Notes: a model not told the origin generated them from the sequence alone. A DNA stretch of 14,334 nt from JAWBOW01 sp038825775 (GCA_038825775.1 JAWBOW010000023.1:1-14334); one strand, 5' to 3'. Numbered from the stretch's first letter, positions 1-6,830 are shown. Program-made: numbers and translations.

Positions 1-165
1 TCTTGGCATCCCCTCATGAACAGTTGGTTCAATCTTTATTGATGCGTAATCTCCAATACTAAATTCTTGAAAATATCTTTTTACACTAATCTTGCCTTTG
101 TTCTTTTTTTCCTTTGAAAGTTTCTTTCTTGTTTTTCTCCTAAAACCACCCATTCTCATAGCCAT
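1..165 (-). CDS. rpl21e: Ribosomal protein eL21 (L21e), N-terminal part, cut by window edge
   Basis: The first 55 codons of a protein that runs off the left edge of the window. It begins MAMRMGGFRRKTRKKL, is very basic, and continues through FSIGDYASIKIEPTVHEGMP. That matches archaeal eL21: a basic RxxTRxKL start, then a GD...I.I.P..H.GMP core that would lead into the FHGKTG-like segment outside the window. eL21 is a large-subunit ribosomal protein found in archaea and eukaryotes but not in bacteria. The first ATG (165) is preferred because GTGAT, complementary to the 16S rRNA 3' end, lies five bases upstream (171-175). A TTAAATAA box (194-201) could be its promoter. The sequence seen is ordinary and intact. 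Confidence 0.85.
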   Translation of the reverse strand, partial: MAMRMGGFRRKTRKKLSKEKKNKGKISVKRYFQEFSIGDYASIKIEPTVHEGMPR

Positions 166-223
166 TTTGAATCACACTTTGGAGATTGTAATATTATTTA
201 AAAAAGTTTTGTTTTTTTGTTTT

Positions 224-433
224 TTAGTCAGACCAACTTAAGAAGATTAAGGATATTGCTATTAGTATTATTAAGAGTATAGCAAGCCCTTTTAGAAAAT
301 CAAAAAAATATTCTTTCCAAATCTTTAAAAGCCAAACCCCAAAAACCAATAGTAAAAACCCTAACAAAATCCTCGTGTATTTTTTAACCTTTCTTTTGTT
401 CGAATAAACTATTTTGTTTTTTTTGCTTTGCAT
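224..433 (-). CDS. Small two-helix membrane protein, unknown function
   Basis: A 69-residue protein beginning MQSKKNKIVYSNKRKVKK. The first 20 residues are strongly basic, and two hydrophobic segments follow (about residues 22-36 and 46-64) separated by a short charged turn (KIWKEYFFDFLKG). This predicts a hairpin membrane protein with a cytoplasmic N-terminus. The frame is open further upstream to an ATG at 490, but those 19 extra codons encode only AT-driven F, I, Y and K residues. The ATG at 433 has a TATA-like stretch (ATTTAAAAA, about 457-465) 28 bases upstream, which fits a leaderless start. I do not recognise the family. It is probably a real gene because the length, charge layout and two helices are coherent, but no conserved motif proves it. 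Confidence 0.5.
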   Translation of the reverse strand: MQSKKNKIVYSNKRKVKKYTRILLGFLLLVFGVWLLKIWKEYFFDFLKGLAILLIILIAISLIFLSWSD

Positions 434-532
434 AAAGATTGTTTTATTTCTCAGGTTTTTAAATATTTCTATAAAATAAATAAAAAACATTTTTTAAGAA
501 TAAAAACTTAAAACTTAAAATTTAGCAAAGTT

Positions 533-540
533 TTTATAAA
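533..540. promoter_or_regulatory. Palindromic TATA box for phosphoglycerate mutase
   Basis: TTTATAAA is its own reverse complement. Its centre lies 26 bases before the ATG at 563, the distance expected for a leaderless archaeal transcript. It could also serve the minus strand, where an alternative start of the small membrane protein (490) lies about 46 bases away. Confidence 0.55.
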
Positions 541-562
541 AGAAAAATTTTGTTTAATAATT

Positions 563-1138
563 ATGAAATTGCATATTTATCTTTTTAGGCATGGACAAAC
601 ATATTATAATAGGGATAGGATTTTTACCGGTTGGAAGGATTCTAAACTCACACCAAAAGGCATAGAGGACGCTAAAAAGATTGCTGAAAAACTGAAAAAC
701 AAAAAGATTGAAATGGCATTTCAGAGTCACCTTTCAAGAAGCAAAGAAACATTGAAATATGTTTTAAAGTATCATCCTGAGTGTAAGAGAATAATAACTG
801 ATGATAGGATTATGGAAAGAAGTTATGGAGATCTTCAAGGAATATCTCACAAAAAATTTATTCAGGAACATGGACAAAAATTGTTTGATATTTACCATAG
901 GAGTTATGCTGTAAGTCCTCCTAATGGAGAAAGTATTAAGATGGTTGAGCAAAGGGTTTTGAGTTTTATAAATGATTTGTTGTTTTTAATGAAAAAATAC
1001 AAGGTTAATGTTGCTGTTTCTGCTCACGGAAATTCTATGAGGCCTTTTAGAAGGTATTTTGAAAAATTAAGTATTGAAGAGATGATGAAACTCGAAAATC
1101 CTTGGGATGATTATTTTGATTATTCTATAGAAATATAA
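563..1138 (+). CDS. gpmA: Phosphoglycerate mutase, 2,3-bisphosphoglycerate-dependent type (histidine phosphatase superfamily)
   Basis: A 191-residue cytosolic enzyme predicted to interconvert 3- and 2-phosphoglycerate in lower glycolysis and gluconeogenesis. It has the histidine phosphatase hallmarks: LFRHGQT with the phospho-accepting His10 and Arg9, Arg59 in SHLSRSKET, the dPGM-type ERSYGDLQG (Glu85 as acid/base), PPNGES (119-124), and SAHGNSMR with the second catalytic His155. The GW.DS.LT..G segment near residues 23-33 and the ERSYGDLQG loop favour a true mutase over a generic phosphatase. At 191 residues it is shorter than the usual roughly 230-250-residue GpmA, so it is a compact form. 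Most archaea use the unrelated cofactor-independent mutase, so this type is less common there. The TATA box at 533-540 suggests a leaderless message. Enolase, the next enzyme in the pathway, lies about 560 bases away on the opposite strand. A broad-specificity phosphatase remains possible. Confidence 0.85.
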   Translation: MKLHIYLFRHGQTYYNRDRIFTGWKDSKLTPKGIEDAKKIAEKLKNKKIEMAFQSHLSRSKETLKYVLKYHPECKRIITDDRIMERSYGDLQGISHKKFIQEHGQKLFDIYHRSYAVSPPNGESIKMVEQRVLSFINDLLFLMKKYKVNVAVSAHGNSMRPFRRYFEKLSIEEMMKLENPWDDYFDYSIEI

Positions 1139-1173
1139 TAAAAATTTTAAACATTAATCTTTAAATGGATAAA

Positions 1174-1181
1174 TTTAAATA
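1174..1181 (+). promoter_or_regulatory. TATA-like box before the unknown gene at 1235
   Basis: TTTAAATA lies about 57 bases before the ATG at 1235. This predicts a start of transcription near 1204 and a leader of about 30 bases that contains the GGAGGG ribosome-binding site at 1225-1230. Confidence 0.4.
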
Positions 1182-1234
1182 CTAAAAATTAAATAAGTTT
1201 TTTAGGAGTAGTTAAAAATTGCTTGGAGGGTTAA

Positions 1235-1600
1235 ATGAATTTTAACAAGAAAAAACCTTTAATAAACAAAACTTACAAGTGTAAAAGCGTAATTATAGGA
1301 AGAAAAAGAAAGGAAGATGCTAAAGGAGATGTTTTTCCGTGTTTTATAAGCTTGTCAAGAGTTAATAATCCTCACATAAGTAAAGTTCCACCATTTAAGT
1401 TTCTTGATTTTATGGCTCACAAGATAATAATAAAAGGATTAGATGTTAATTATTTACTCCCAGGCAATGATTTGGTAATAAATGATCTTGAATCAATAAC
1501 AATATTTCAAGAAGGACCTCACATAACAATTACAGGAGTTCAGAAAGTAAAAGATAACAAAGAAACAAAGGATTTGGATGTTGAAAAAATAAAAAAATAA
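1235..1600 (+). CDS. Hypothetical protein, beta-rich, unknown function
   Basis: A 121-residue soluble protein with no signal peptide or membrane segment. The N-terminus is basic (MNFNKKKPLINKTYKCKS) and the C-terminus is a charged tail rich in K, D and E (about 104-121). The middle alternates hydrophobic and polar residues in short runs such as KSVIIGRKRK, PCFISLSRV, HKIIIKGLD and PHITITGVQ, which suggests a small beta-rich fold. There are two cysteines (16 and 36), too few for a clear zinc site. GGAGGG at 1225-1230, four bases before the ATG, is a good ribosome-binding site and supports both the start and the reality of the gene. It follows phosphoglycerate mutase on the same strand after 96 bases and has its own TATA-like box, so it need not be co-transcribed. 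I do not recognise the family and assign no function. Confidence 0.7.
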   Translation: MNFNKKKPLINKTYKCKSVIIGRKRKEDAKGDVFPCFISLSRVNNPHISKVPPFKFLDFMAHKIIIKGLDVNYLLPGNDLVINDLESITIFQEGPHITITGVQKVKDNKETKDLDVEKIKK

Positions 1601-1644
1601 GGAAAATTATATATGTTTAATTTAAAAACAACTTCAAACCTTAA

Positions 1645-1697
1645 ATTTTTCTAAATTTTGTTTTATGTGTTTTTTCTTTTTTGCTTTGCTTTTTTTT
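1645..1697 (+). terminator. T-rich tract, probable archaeal terminator
   Basis: Repeated runs of T on the plus strand follow the stop codon of the unknown gene at 1600, ending in T8 at 1690-1697, just at the tail of the convergent enolase gene. Archaeal RNA polymerase terminates at oligo-T runs without needing a hairpin. No hairpin is obvious here. Confidence 0.45.
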
Positions 1698-2952
1698 AGT
1701 TTTTGGAAAGCATTTCCTCAATCCTTAATAATCTGTTGTATTTGCAAGTCCTTTCACCCCTGCAAGGAGCTCCAATCTTGATCTTACCACAACCAAGTGC
1801 AACTGCCAAATCAGAAATAAAAGTATCTTCTGTTTCTCCAGAACGATGACTTACCATTACTCCCCAATTATTTTTAAAAGCAATTCTTGCTGCATTAAAT
1901 GCTTCTGTTATTGTTCCAATTTGGTTTATCTTTAGCAATAAACCATTACAAAGTTTCTTCTTAACAGCAATCTTTATTCTTTTGACATTAGTAACTAAAA
2001 GATCATCTCCAATAATCTGAATTTTTTGTCCTAATCTTTTTGTAATTTCTGCGAATGCTTTAAAATCATTTTCCTCAAAAGGATCTTCTAAAGATATTAT
2101 TGGATATTTTTTTATGAGCTCTGAATAATAATCAAGAAGTTCTCCTGAACTTAATTTTTTGTTATTTATTAAATATCTTTTAGTTTTTTCTTCATAAAAA
2201 GATGTTGCAGCAGCGTCTATTGCAAATCTTACTTTATCTTCATAACCGCATTTTGAAACAGCAGAACTTAATATTTCTAGTGCTTGCTCTGTATTTTCAA
2301 GTTGAGGAGCAAAGCCACCTTCGTCTCCAACATTAATTGCTGATTTGCCAAACCTTTCAAGCAATATTGATCTTAAACTATGATAAACCTCACTAACTAT
2401 TTGAACTGACTCCTTAAAAGATTTTGCATTATGCGGGGTTATCATGAATTCTTGAATTTCAAGATTGTTTCCAGCGTGCTTTCCACCATTTATAACATTT
2501 GAATATGGAATTGGAATTTTTATCTTATCCTTGTATTCAGAACCCCAAAAGATTTTTGCTAAATACTCGTAAAGTTCCATTTTTGAATGTCTTGATGCTA
2601 ATCTAGCACAACTCATGCTTACTGCAAGTATTGCATTTGCTCCTAAATTAGATTTGTTTGGCGTGCCATCAATCTTTATCATCTTTTTGTCAATAAATGA
2701 TTGTCTCTTGCAATTAATGTTTAACAAATTTTTTTCAATGATTTTAAGATTGTTTATTGCCTTTTGTACTCCAAGCCCATAGTATCTTTTATCGTTGTCT
2801 CTTAATTCCAACGCTTCAAGTTTTCCTTTTGAAGCTCCGCTTGGAACTATTGATTGTTCGCAGAATTTTTTAGTGCATACAACCCCTTCTAAAGTCGGGT
2901 TTCCCCTTGAATCAAGAACTTCCCTTCCAAAGATTCTTGTTATTTTTGACAT
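1696..2952 (-). CDS. eno: Enolase (phosphopyruvate hydratase)
   Basis: A 418-residue cytosolic enzyme that converts 2-phosphoglycerate to phosphoenolpyruvate with Mg2+. The N-terminus MSKITRIFGREVLDSRGNPT is the classic enolase start. Catalytic and metal residues are all present: His159 in NGGKHAGN, Glu211 in GDEGGFAP (proton relay), metal ligands Asp246, Glu289 (SLEDPFEE) and Asp316 (GDDLLVTN), and the catalytic Lys341 in LLLKINQIG. The substrate loop SHRSGETEDT (368-377) and the signature near the C-terminus, GAPCRGERTCKYNRLLRIEE, are also intact. The length is normal for the family. GGTGAT lies three bases before the ATG (2956-2961), with a TATA-like box at 2995-3002, implying a leadered transcript. 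It is convergent with the plus-strand unknown gene. Phosphoglycerate mutase nearby supplies its substrate. The assignment is secure. Confidence 0.97.
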   Translation of the reverse strand: MSKITRIFGREVLDSRGNPTLEGVVCTKKFCEQSIVPSGASKGKLEALELRDNDKRYYGLGVQKAINNLKIIEKNLLNINCKRQSFIDKKMIKIDGTPNKSNLGANAILAVSMSCARLASRHSKMELYEYLAKIFWGSEYKDKIKIPIPYSNVINGGKHAGNNLEIQEFMITPHNAKSFKESVQIVSEVYHSLRSILLERFGKSAINVGDEGGFAPQLENTEQALEILSSAVSKCGYEDKVRFAIDAAATSFYEEKTKRYLINNKKLSSGELLDYYSELIKKYPIISLEDPFEENDFKAFAEITKRLGQKIQIIGDDLLVTNVKRIKIAVKKKLCNGLLLKINQIGTITEAFNAARIAFKNNWGVMVSHRSGETEDTFISDLAVALGCGKIKIGAPCRGERTCKYNRLLRIEEMLSKN

Positions 2953-2994
2953 AACATCACCTTTTTTTACATTGTGAATTAATTATTATTAATT

Positions 2995-3002
2995 ATTTAT
3001 AA
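2995..3002 (-). promoter_or_regulatory. TATA box of the enolase gene
   Basis: TTATAAAT on the minus strand lies about 46 bases before the enolase ATG. This predicts transcription from near 2972 and a leader of about 20 bases carrying the GGTGAT ribosome-binding site. Confidence 0.45.
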
Positions 3003-3041
3003 TTTTGCTTTTTTTAAAAGAAAAAAGACATTTTTTTATTC

Positions 3042-3435
3042 TTAATAAAATCTCCTATAAATGGTATTGATCAATTTTCCCTTTAATTCTATAGAATCAT
3101 AATAAGCTAAGAAAATCCCTCTGTATAGCATTCCATTTTTATAGTTTCTTCCCCTATTTAAGATTGTTTTTGCTAATAACAAATAAATCTCTCGGTTCTG
3201 AAATTTCTAAATCATTATGTTTCTTTAAGTGTTCTAATAGTGAGTTCTTTTCCATCAATATTTTTTCATTATCTAAATATAAACAAAAGAATTCACAACC
3301 ATTAATATTCTCTAAAGTAAAATCTTTGTAATTGTTATCTATGATTTCATTTATACTAATACTTCTTCTTGTACTTATGTTACCTGTTACTTTATTTTCA
3401 AAACCCTCCACACCTTCAATTATTTGTTGTAACAT
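3042..3435 (-). pseudogene. Unknown gene, apparently broken by a one-base frameshift
   Basis: From the ATG at 3435 the frame encodes 93 residues (MLQQIIEGVEGFENKVTGNI to the end VISKNNLK) and stops at 3154. Directly after an A5 run (3167-3171, minus strand), the +1 frame stays open for about 40 more codons to a TAA at 3042-3044. That extension reads like coding sequence: it includes RGRNYKNGMLYRGIFLAYYD and ends KLINTIYRRFY. If the run had four A instead of five, a single 130-residue protein would result, joined as VISKTILNRGRN. So this is a frameshifted gene, a sequencing error in a homopolymer, or, less likely, two overlapping frames. A TTTATAAA box 26 bases before the ATG marks an active-looking leaderless promoter. 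The protein is charged and soluble, with helix-forming (SLLEHLKKHNDLE) and hydrophobic segments. I do not recognise its family. Confidence 0.5.
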
Positions 3436-3457
3436 AATAGTAGTAAATAAATTTAAA

Positions 3458-3465
3458 TTTATAAA
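3458..3465 (-). promoter_or_regulatory. TATA box of the frameshifted gene
   Basis: TTTATAAA is centred 26-27 bases before the ATG at 3435, the spacing expected for a leaderless archaeal transcript. No Shine-Dalgarno site lies between. Confidence 0.55.
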
Positions 3466-3525
3466 TTTTTCTATTTTTGTAACTAATGAGTAATAACTTA
3501 TTTTAGAAATCTTTAAAACAAAAGA

Positions 3526-3900
3526 ATGAATTATCTTAAATTTATGTTTAAACAGGTTATTTTGGTAAGGACTGACTTAAAGATGCCAAAGGGAAAATTA
3601 GCAGCTCAAGTTAGTCATGCAAGTGTAAGTTGTGTTTTAAAAGCTCTTAAAAATAACAAAACAAGAAAAAATGTTGAGGAATGGGTAAGTGAAGGAATGA
3701 AGAAAAGCATATTAAAAGTAAAGGATGAAAAAGAACTTTTAAGCTATCAAAAGATTGCTCAAGAGAAAAAAATTATTTGTTCGTTAATAACTGATTCTGG
3801 AAGAACATTTTTTAAGCAAAGCACTATAACTTGTTTGGGAATAGGACCCGATCGTGAAGAAAAAATTGATGAAATAACAGGACATCTAAAATTGTTATAA
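3526..3900 (+). CDS. pth2: Peptidyl-tRNA hydrolase, Pth2 type
   Basis: A 124-residue enzyme that cleaves the ester bond between tRNA and nascent peptide when peptidyl-tRNA drops off the ribosome. It is the archaeal/eukaryotic Pth2 fold, unrelated to bacterial Pth. Motifs seen are VILVRTDLKMPKGKLAAQ (11-28) with Lys24, SHAS (30-33) with His31, LITDSGRT (88-94) with Asp90, and the C-terminal TITCLGIGPD (100-109). The usual family length is about 115-121 residues. The second ATG, at 3544 (MFKQVILVR), would give 118 residues and starts as many homologues do. The upstream ATG at 3526 is reported as the longer option. Neither has a Shine-Dalgarno site. Weak TATA-like stretches exist at about the right distance for each (near 3497-3504 and 3511-3518). 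The gene is divergent from the broken gene at 3435, and its tail is ten bases from the tail of LysRS. Confidence 0.93.
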   Translation: MNYLKFMFKQVILVRTDLKMPKGKLAAQVSHASVSCVLKALKNNKTRKNVEEWVSEGMKKSILKVKDEKELLSYQKIAQEKKIICSLITDSGRTFFKQSTITCLGIGPDREEKIDEITGHLKLL

Positions 3901-3910
3901 AATTAAAGTA

Positions 3911-5527
3911 TTATTCTCTTATTGTTTTTTCAAGAATTTCTATTCCTTCTTCTCCTAAACTTATCAAGAAATTTGCTAATTTAGGCCCTCTTTCCTTATT
4001 TAATAGAATCTTATACATCAGTTTAAAGAAATCTTGTATGTTTATTTTGTTTCTCTCAGCGATTTCATAAAATCTTTTGTGAAGTTCTAATTCATTTAAA
4101 GACTCCTTCTTTAAAACTTGAACAACCTCTTTAAGAATAATCTTTTCCGATTCTTTCAAAATAATTTTTGGTTCTTTTTGAAGTTCAAATTTATAATCAA
4201 TAGGTGCATATTTTAAAACCCAATTTTTAGCATGCTTTAATCTTTCTAAAATCCTCTCTTTAAATTCTTCTTGATAATGCCCTGTTTTTTTAAGTGCATT
4301 AATCATCTTTTGCTCGTCATTAAATATTTGAGATATAACAACAGCATGATTAAACCTTAACAATAATGGTTTTTCAATCCTTAAAGCAGAGATTTCATAT
4401 AGTCGTTTTATGTTTTCTTCCTCTTTTTTGTTTTCAATATTCTTAATTCCAAAGTATATCATTGAAGCATCATCAAACTCATCATATAATAGAGGAAGGT
4501 TCTTCCAAGAGAAGCTCCTTGTTTTCATTAATCTTTTGTTGTAAAAAAATCTTAACAATTCAGGTGGCGCAACCTCCAACCAGTCCTTTGGATAAATAAC
4601 ATTTCCTAAAGAAGCAGACATCTTAACATTATCAATCATTAAGTGCTCATAGAATATTGGTTCAGGCATTGGATAATTTAGTATTTTTTCACAGATCTCT
4701 CCGTTTATCCAAAAAGCACTTGTTGGAACTTGATATTCTTTGCCAGCACCTTCACAACAAATATTCCATCTTGCCCATTGAGCAGCCCATTCTGATTTCC
4801 ACATTAGTTTCCCATCATCATTTAGAGGATCTGCTGTTCCCTTATAACCACAACCCTTTGCTTTTGTTGTTTTAAAATCATAGTCCTCACAAACATAATG
4901 AATCTTGTTATCTTCAAACTTTAAAACCCTTGTTGTTGCTATCTTTCCACAATTCTTGCAAACAGGTTTCCAAGGACTCCATTCTTTCTGTAAAGGCTCG
5001 TCTCTATACTTTTCAATTATTTTTCTAACTTCTTCATGATTCTCAACTATGAGCTTTATGAATTGCTTAAAACTTCCTTTTTTGTACTCTTCCCTCATTG
5101 AATATTTTTCCATTTTATCATGAACAAAAAAATCAATAACTTCAAGATATTCTGACATAAAGTGTTCTGAATAACTCTTATGACAACCATAAAAATCAGG
5201 AATATCACTTACAGGAACTCCTATATACTCAACAAAAGATTTTGGAACCCCTTCAGGAATCTTTCTTAAAGGATCCATATCCTCTGCAACCCATACGAGT
5301 TTTGCTTTAACTCCTAAGTCCTTTAAAGCCCTAAAAACAGAATCTCCCCTTATTGTATCGCTCAATCTTCCAATATGTAAAACTCCTGATAGAGAAGCAG
5401 ATGTTTTAACAACAAACTCTTTTGGTTTTTTAATCTCATCATTAGTATAAAAGAATTTTTTTCTATTGACTATTTTATTAGCCAGGGTGTCTGCCCAAAA
5501 TATTGATTCTTTCTCGTTATCTTCCAT
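3911..5527 (-). CDS. lysS: Lysyl-tRNA synthetase, class I
   Basis: A 538-residue enzyme that attaches lysine to tRNA-Lys. It is the class I LysRS typical of archaea and some bacteria, not the class II enzyme of E. coli. In order it shows SGVLHIGRLSD (48-58, the HIGH motif with the last His replaced by Arg); four cysteines in two pairs, CKNC (190, 193) and C213/C226, which could bind zinc; WAAQWARW (about 247-254); and KMSASLGN (302-309, the KMSKS-type motif), followed by a helical anticodon-binding region. The frame extends to a TTG at 5554, but the ATG at 5527 is preferred because a TTTTATAT box (5554-5561) lies about 30 bases upstream and would overlap the longer version. Homologues also begin close to the WAD sequence found here at residues 11-13. 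It follows the nucleotidyltransferase gene after 90 bases but seems to have its own promoter. tRNA-Lys lies about 1.2 kb away. Confidence 0.95.
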   Translation of the reverse strand: MEDNEKESIFWADTLANKIVNRKKFFYTNDEIKKPKEFVVKTSASLSGVLHIGRLSDTIRGDSVFRALKDLGVKAKLVWVAEDMDPLRKIPEGVPKSFVEYIGVPVSDIPDFYGCHKSYSEHFMSEYLEVIDFFVHDKMEKYSMREEYKKGSFKQFIKLIVENHEEVRKIIEKYRDEPLQKEWSPWKPVCKNCGKIATTRVLKFEDNKIHYVCEDYDFKTTKAKGCGYKGTADPLNDDGKLMWKSEWAAQWARWNICCEGAGKEYQVPTSAFWINGEICEKILNYPMPEPIFYEHLMIDNVKMSASLGNVIYPKDWLEVAPPELLRFFYNKRLMKTRSFSWKNLPLLYDEFDDASMIYFGIKNIENKKEEENIKRLYEISALRIEKPLLLRFNHAVVISQIFNDEQKMINALKKTGHYQEEFKERILERLKHAKNWVLKYAPIDYKFELQKEPKIILKESEKIILKEVVQVLKKESLNELELHKRFYEIAERNKINIQDFFKLMYKILLNKERGPKLANFLISLGEEGIEILEKTIRE

Positions 5528-5553
5528 TTTTAAATTTAGAAATCTATTCTTCA

Positions 5554-5561
5554 ATATAAAA
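5554..5561 (-). promoter_or_regulatory. TATA-like box of lysS
   Basis: TTTTATAT on the minus strand is centred about 30 bases before the ATG at 5527. This supports that start and a near-leaderless message. A second AT-rich candidate lies near 5586-5598. Confidence 0.4.
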
Positions 5562-5617
5562 GTTTCTAATTTTATTTTTGTTTTGTTAAATTTATATTTT
5601 TGCTATTCGTATTTTTT

Positions 5618-6541
5618 TTATAAGAAATACTTTTTAATTTCTTCATAATCCCTTTTTTTATCAACATCTATGCAAAATTCTGGTTCTACTAAAATTCCTT
5701 TTGCAGAAATATTATAAGCATGTTTAACAACAAGAGAAATATCTTCAATCCCTATTTCTTTATTAATTAGTTTTTTTGTTATTTTATAAAGGGTCTCAAA
5801 TTCATTGTTTTTTATTAATTTTGCAGCAATATCTTTAGCAATAGAAAGATAGCCCTTTTTTCTTGTTTTGAATAAATACTCAAAAAGATTTTTGTTTTGA
5901 ATAAAAGTTTCTTTTTTAAGAACGAACATGTTTCCCGTTCTAACACCCTCTCTTCTCTTTTCGTTTTCTTCTTCTATCAAGAGTTCAAACATGCTTCTCT
6001 TTTTAATCTCAGAATATTTTGCATTTAGCATTGAAATCTTTGTATAAGGAATATAAACATCATATCCTTTTAAGTAATAAACATTTTTTAAAAAATCATT
6101 AACTAATTTAGGATTAATTAAGGGAGTGTCAGAACTTGTTATTAATGCATAACTCTCGTTTCTTAATTCGCTCTCTTTAAATGTTCTTTCTATGTTTCTT
6201 ATTAAGTTGTCTTCGCTATAACCAATCAAGTGTATTATTCTTGGATGTCTGTAAGGTGCACTACAAATTATCCTTTCTAGTTCCTTTTTGAATGTTGGTT
6301 CTTCATCTTTGTGAGTTATTACATAAATATCACCTATATTTTTAGAATTTAACAAAGCTTTGATTACATAATCAATCATTGGTTGTTCTTTTAATTTTAA
6401 AAAAGCCTTATTGTTAATAGGCATTTCTCCTAACTCTTCTTTATCCACAATTTTGTCAGCAGGACTTTTTCCGCACAGAACAAATGCTGGTAAAGAATAA
6501 TTTTCATAATCAGAGTTTATTCTTTCTTCAATTCGTTCCAT
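5618..6541 (-). CDS. MobA-like nucleotidyltransferase (GT-A fold), substrate unknown
   Basis: A 307-residue soluble protein resembling NTP-transferase (MobA-like) domains, which join an NTP to a sugar phosphate, alcohol phosphate or cofactor precursor. Visible landmarks are the first strand LPAFVLCG (17-24), NKAFLKLKEQPMIDYVIKAL (44-63, equivalent to the NK..L...G.PMI..V segment), the strand IYVITH (72-77), ITSSDTPLI (134-142) with the metal-binding Asp138, and a final FCIDVDKKRDYEEIKKY like the D.DTP.D. ending of the family. The usual glycine-rich LAGG loop after strand one is replaced by LCGKSPADKIV, so nucleotide binding may differ. About 130 residues between 150 and 285 are mostly helical and charged. 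A TTTATATT box (6565-6572) is centred 27 bases before the ATG, indicating a leaderless message. The substrate cannot be told from sequence or neighbours. Confidence 0.75.
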   Translation of the reverse strand: MERIEERINSDYENYSLPAFVLCGKSPADKIVDKEELGEMPINNKAFLKLKEQPMIDYVIKALLNSKNIGDIYVITHKDEEPTFKKELERIICSAPYRHPRIIHLIGYSEDNLIRNIERTFKESELRNESYALITSSDTPLINPKLVNDFLKNVYYLKGYDVYIPYTKISMLNAKYSEIKKRSMFELLIEEENEKRREGVRTGNMFVLKKETFIQNKNLFEYLFKTRKKGYLSIAKDIAAKLIKNNEFETLYKITKKLINKEIGIEDISLVVKHAYNISAKGILVEPEFCIDVDKKRDYEEIKKYFL

Positions 6542-6564
6542 AGTTTTTTATTTACTATAAAGTA

Positions 6565-6572
6565 ATATAAAA
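6565..6572 (-). promoter_or_regulatory. TATA box of the nucleotidyltransferase gene
   Basis: TTTATATT on the minus strand is centred about 27 bases before the ATG at 6541, which fits a leaderless transcript. No Shine-Dalgarno site is present. Confidence 0.5.
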
Positions 6573-6663
6573 AACTTTTGTTTTTTGTGTAAAAATCCTC
6601 TCCTAAAAATTTACCTTCTACAATATAAAATTTTTCATTCACTTATTAATAATTATGAAAAAA

Positions 6664-6671
6664 TTTATAAA
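6664..6671 (+). promoter_or_regulatory. TATA box of tRNA-Lys
   Basis: TTTATAAA is centred about 32 bases before the first base of the tRNA, which predicts transcription from near 6693 and a short 5' leader. An alternative box, AATATAAAAT, lies at 6622-6631. If that one is used, the transcript would include the left arm of the inverted repeat that brackets this tRNA. Confidence 0.5.
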
Positions 6672-6699
6672 TAATTTAAAATGTCTTTTATTGTTTTGT

Positions 6700-6773
6700 G
6701 GGCTCATAGCTCAGCCTGGTAGAGCAAACGGCTCTTAACCGTTAGGTCGGGGGTTCAAATCCCCTTGGGCCCG
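6700..6773 (+). tRNA. tRNA-Lys (anticodon CTT)
   Basis: A 74-base intronless tRNA that folds completely by eye. The acceptor arm is GGGCTCA with TGGGCCC (one G·U) and discriminator G73. The D arm is GCTC/GAGC with loop AGCCTGGTA. The anticodon stem is AACGG/CCGTT with loop CTCTTAA, giving anticodon CTT for the lysine codon AAG. The T arm is GGGGG/CCCCT with loop TTCAAAT. The 3' CCA is not encoded and must be added after transcription, as is usual in many archaea. It is followed at once by a T5 run. The enzyme that charges it, LysRS, is encoded nearby on the other strand. Confidence 0.97.
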
Positions 6774-6779
6774 CTTTTT
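6774..6779 (+). terminator. Oligo-T terminator of tRNA-Lys
   Basis: CTTTTT directly follows the discriminator base. Such a T run is enough for archaeal termination. Confidence 0.45.
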
Positions 6780-6830
6780 ATCATAAAGACATTTTGAATT
6801 GTGAGTTAAAAAAGATTTTATGGAAATCTT

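Larger units (their letters stand above)
6671..6802. repeat. Inverted repeat bracketing tRNA-Lys (arms 6671-6688 and 6785-6802)
   Basis: AAAATGTCTTT (6678-6688) is the exact reverse complement of AAAGACATTTT (6785-6795). The match extends outward for seven more pairs, five Watson-Crick and two G·U in RNA, giving an 18-bp imperfect stem that closes around the whole tRNA gene. Inward, AT/AT would pair after one bulged T. The left arm overlaps the end of the proposed TATA box, so it is transcribed only if an upstream promoter is used. Confidence 0.6.

Noticed and set aside
434..490. An upstream ATG at 490 lengthening the small membrane protein by 19 residues.
   Set aside because: The extra residues look like AT-rich noise and a TATA-like box lies at the right distance for the ATG at 433. 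The choice is not certain.
3154..3180. Programmed -1 frameshifting at AAAAAC in the gene at 3435.
   Set aside because: The -1 frame meets a stop within a few codons. The open extension is in the +1 frame, so a simple indel in the A run explains it better.
4657..4875. Plus-strand open frame opposite lysS.
   Set aside because: Antisense shadow of a strongly conserved gene, with no start signal of its own.
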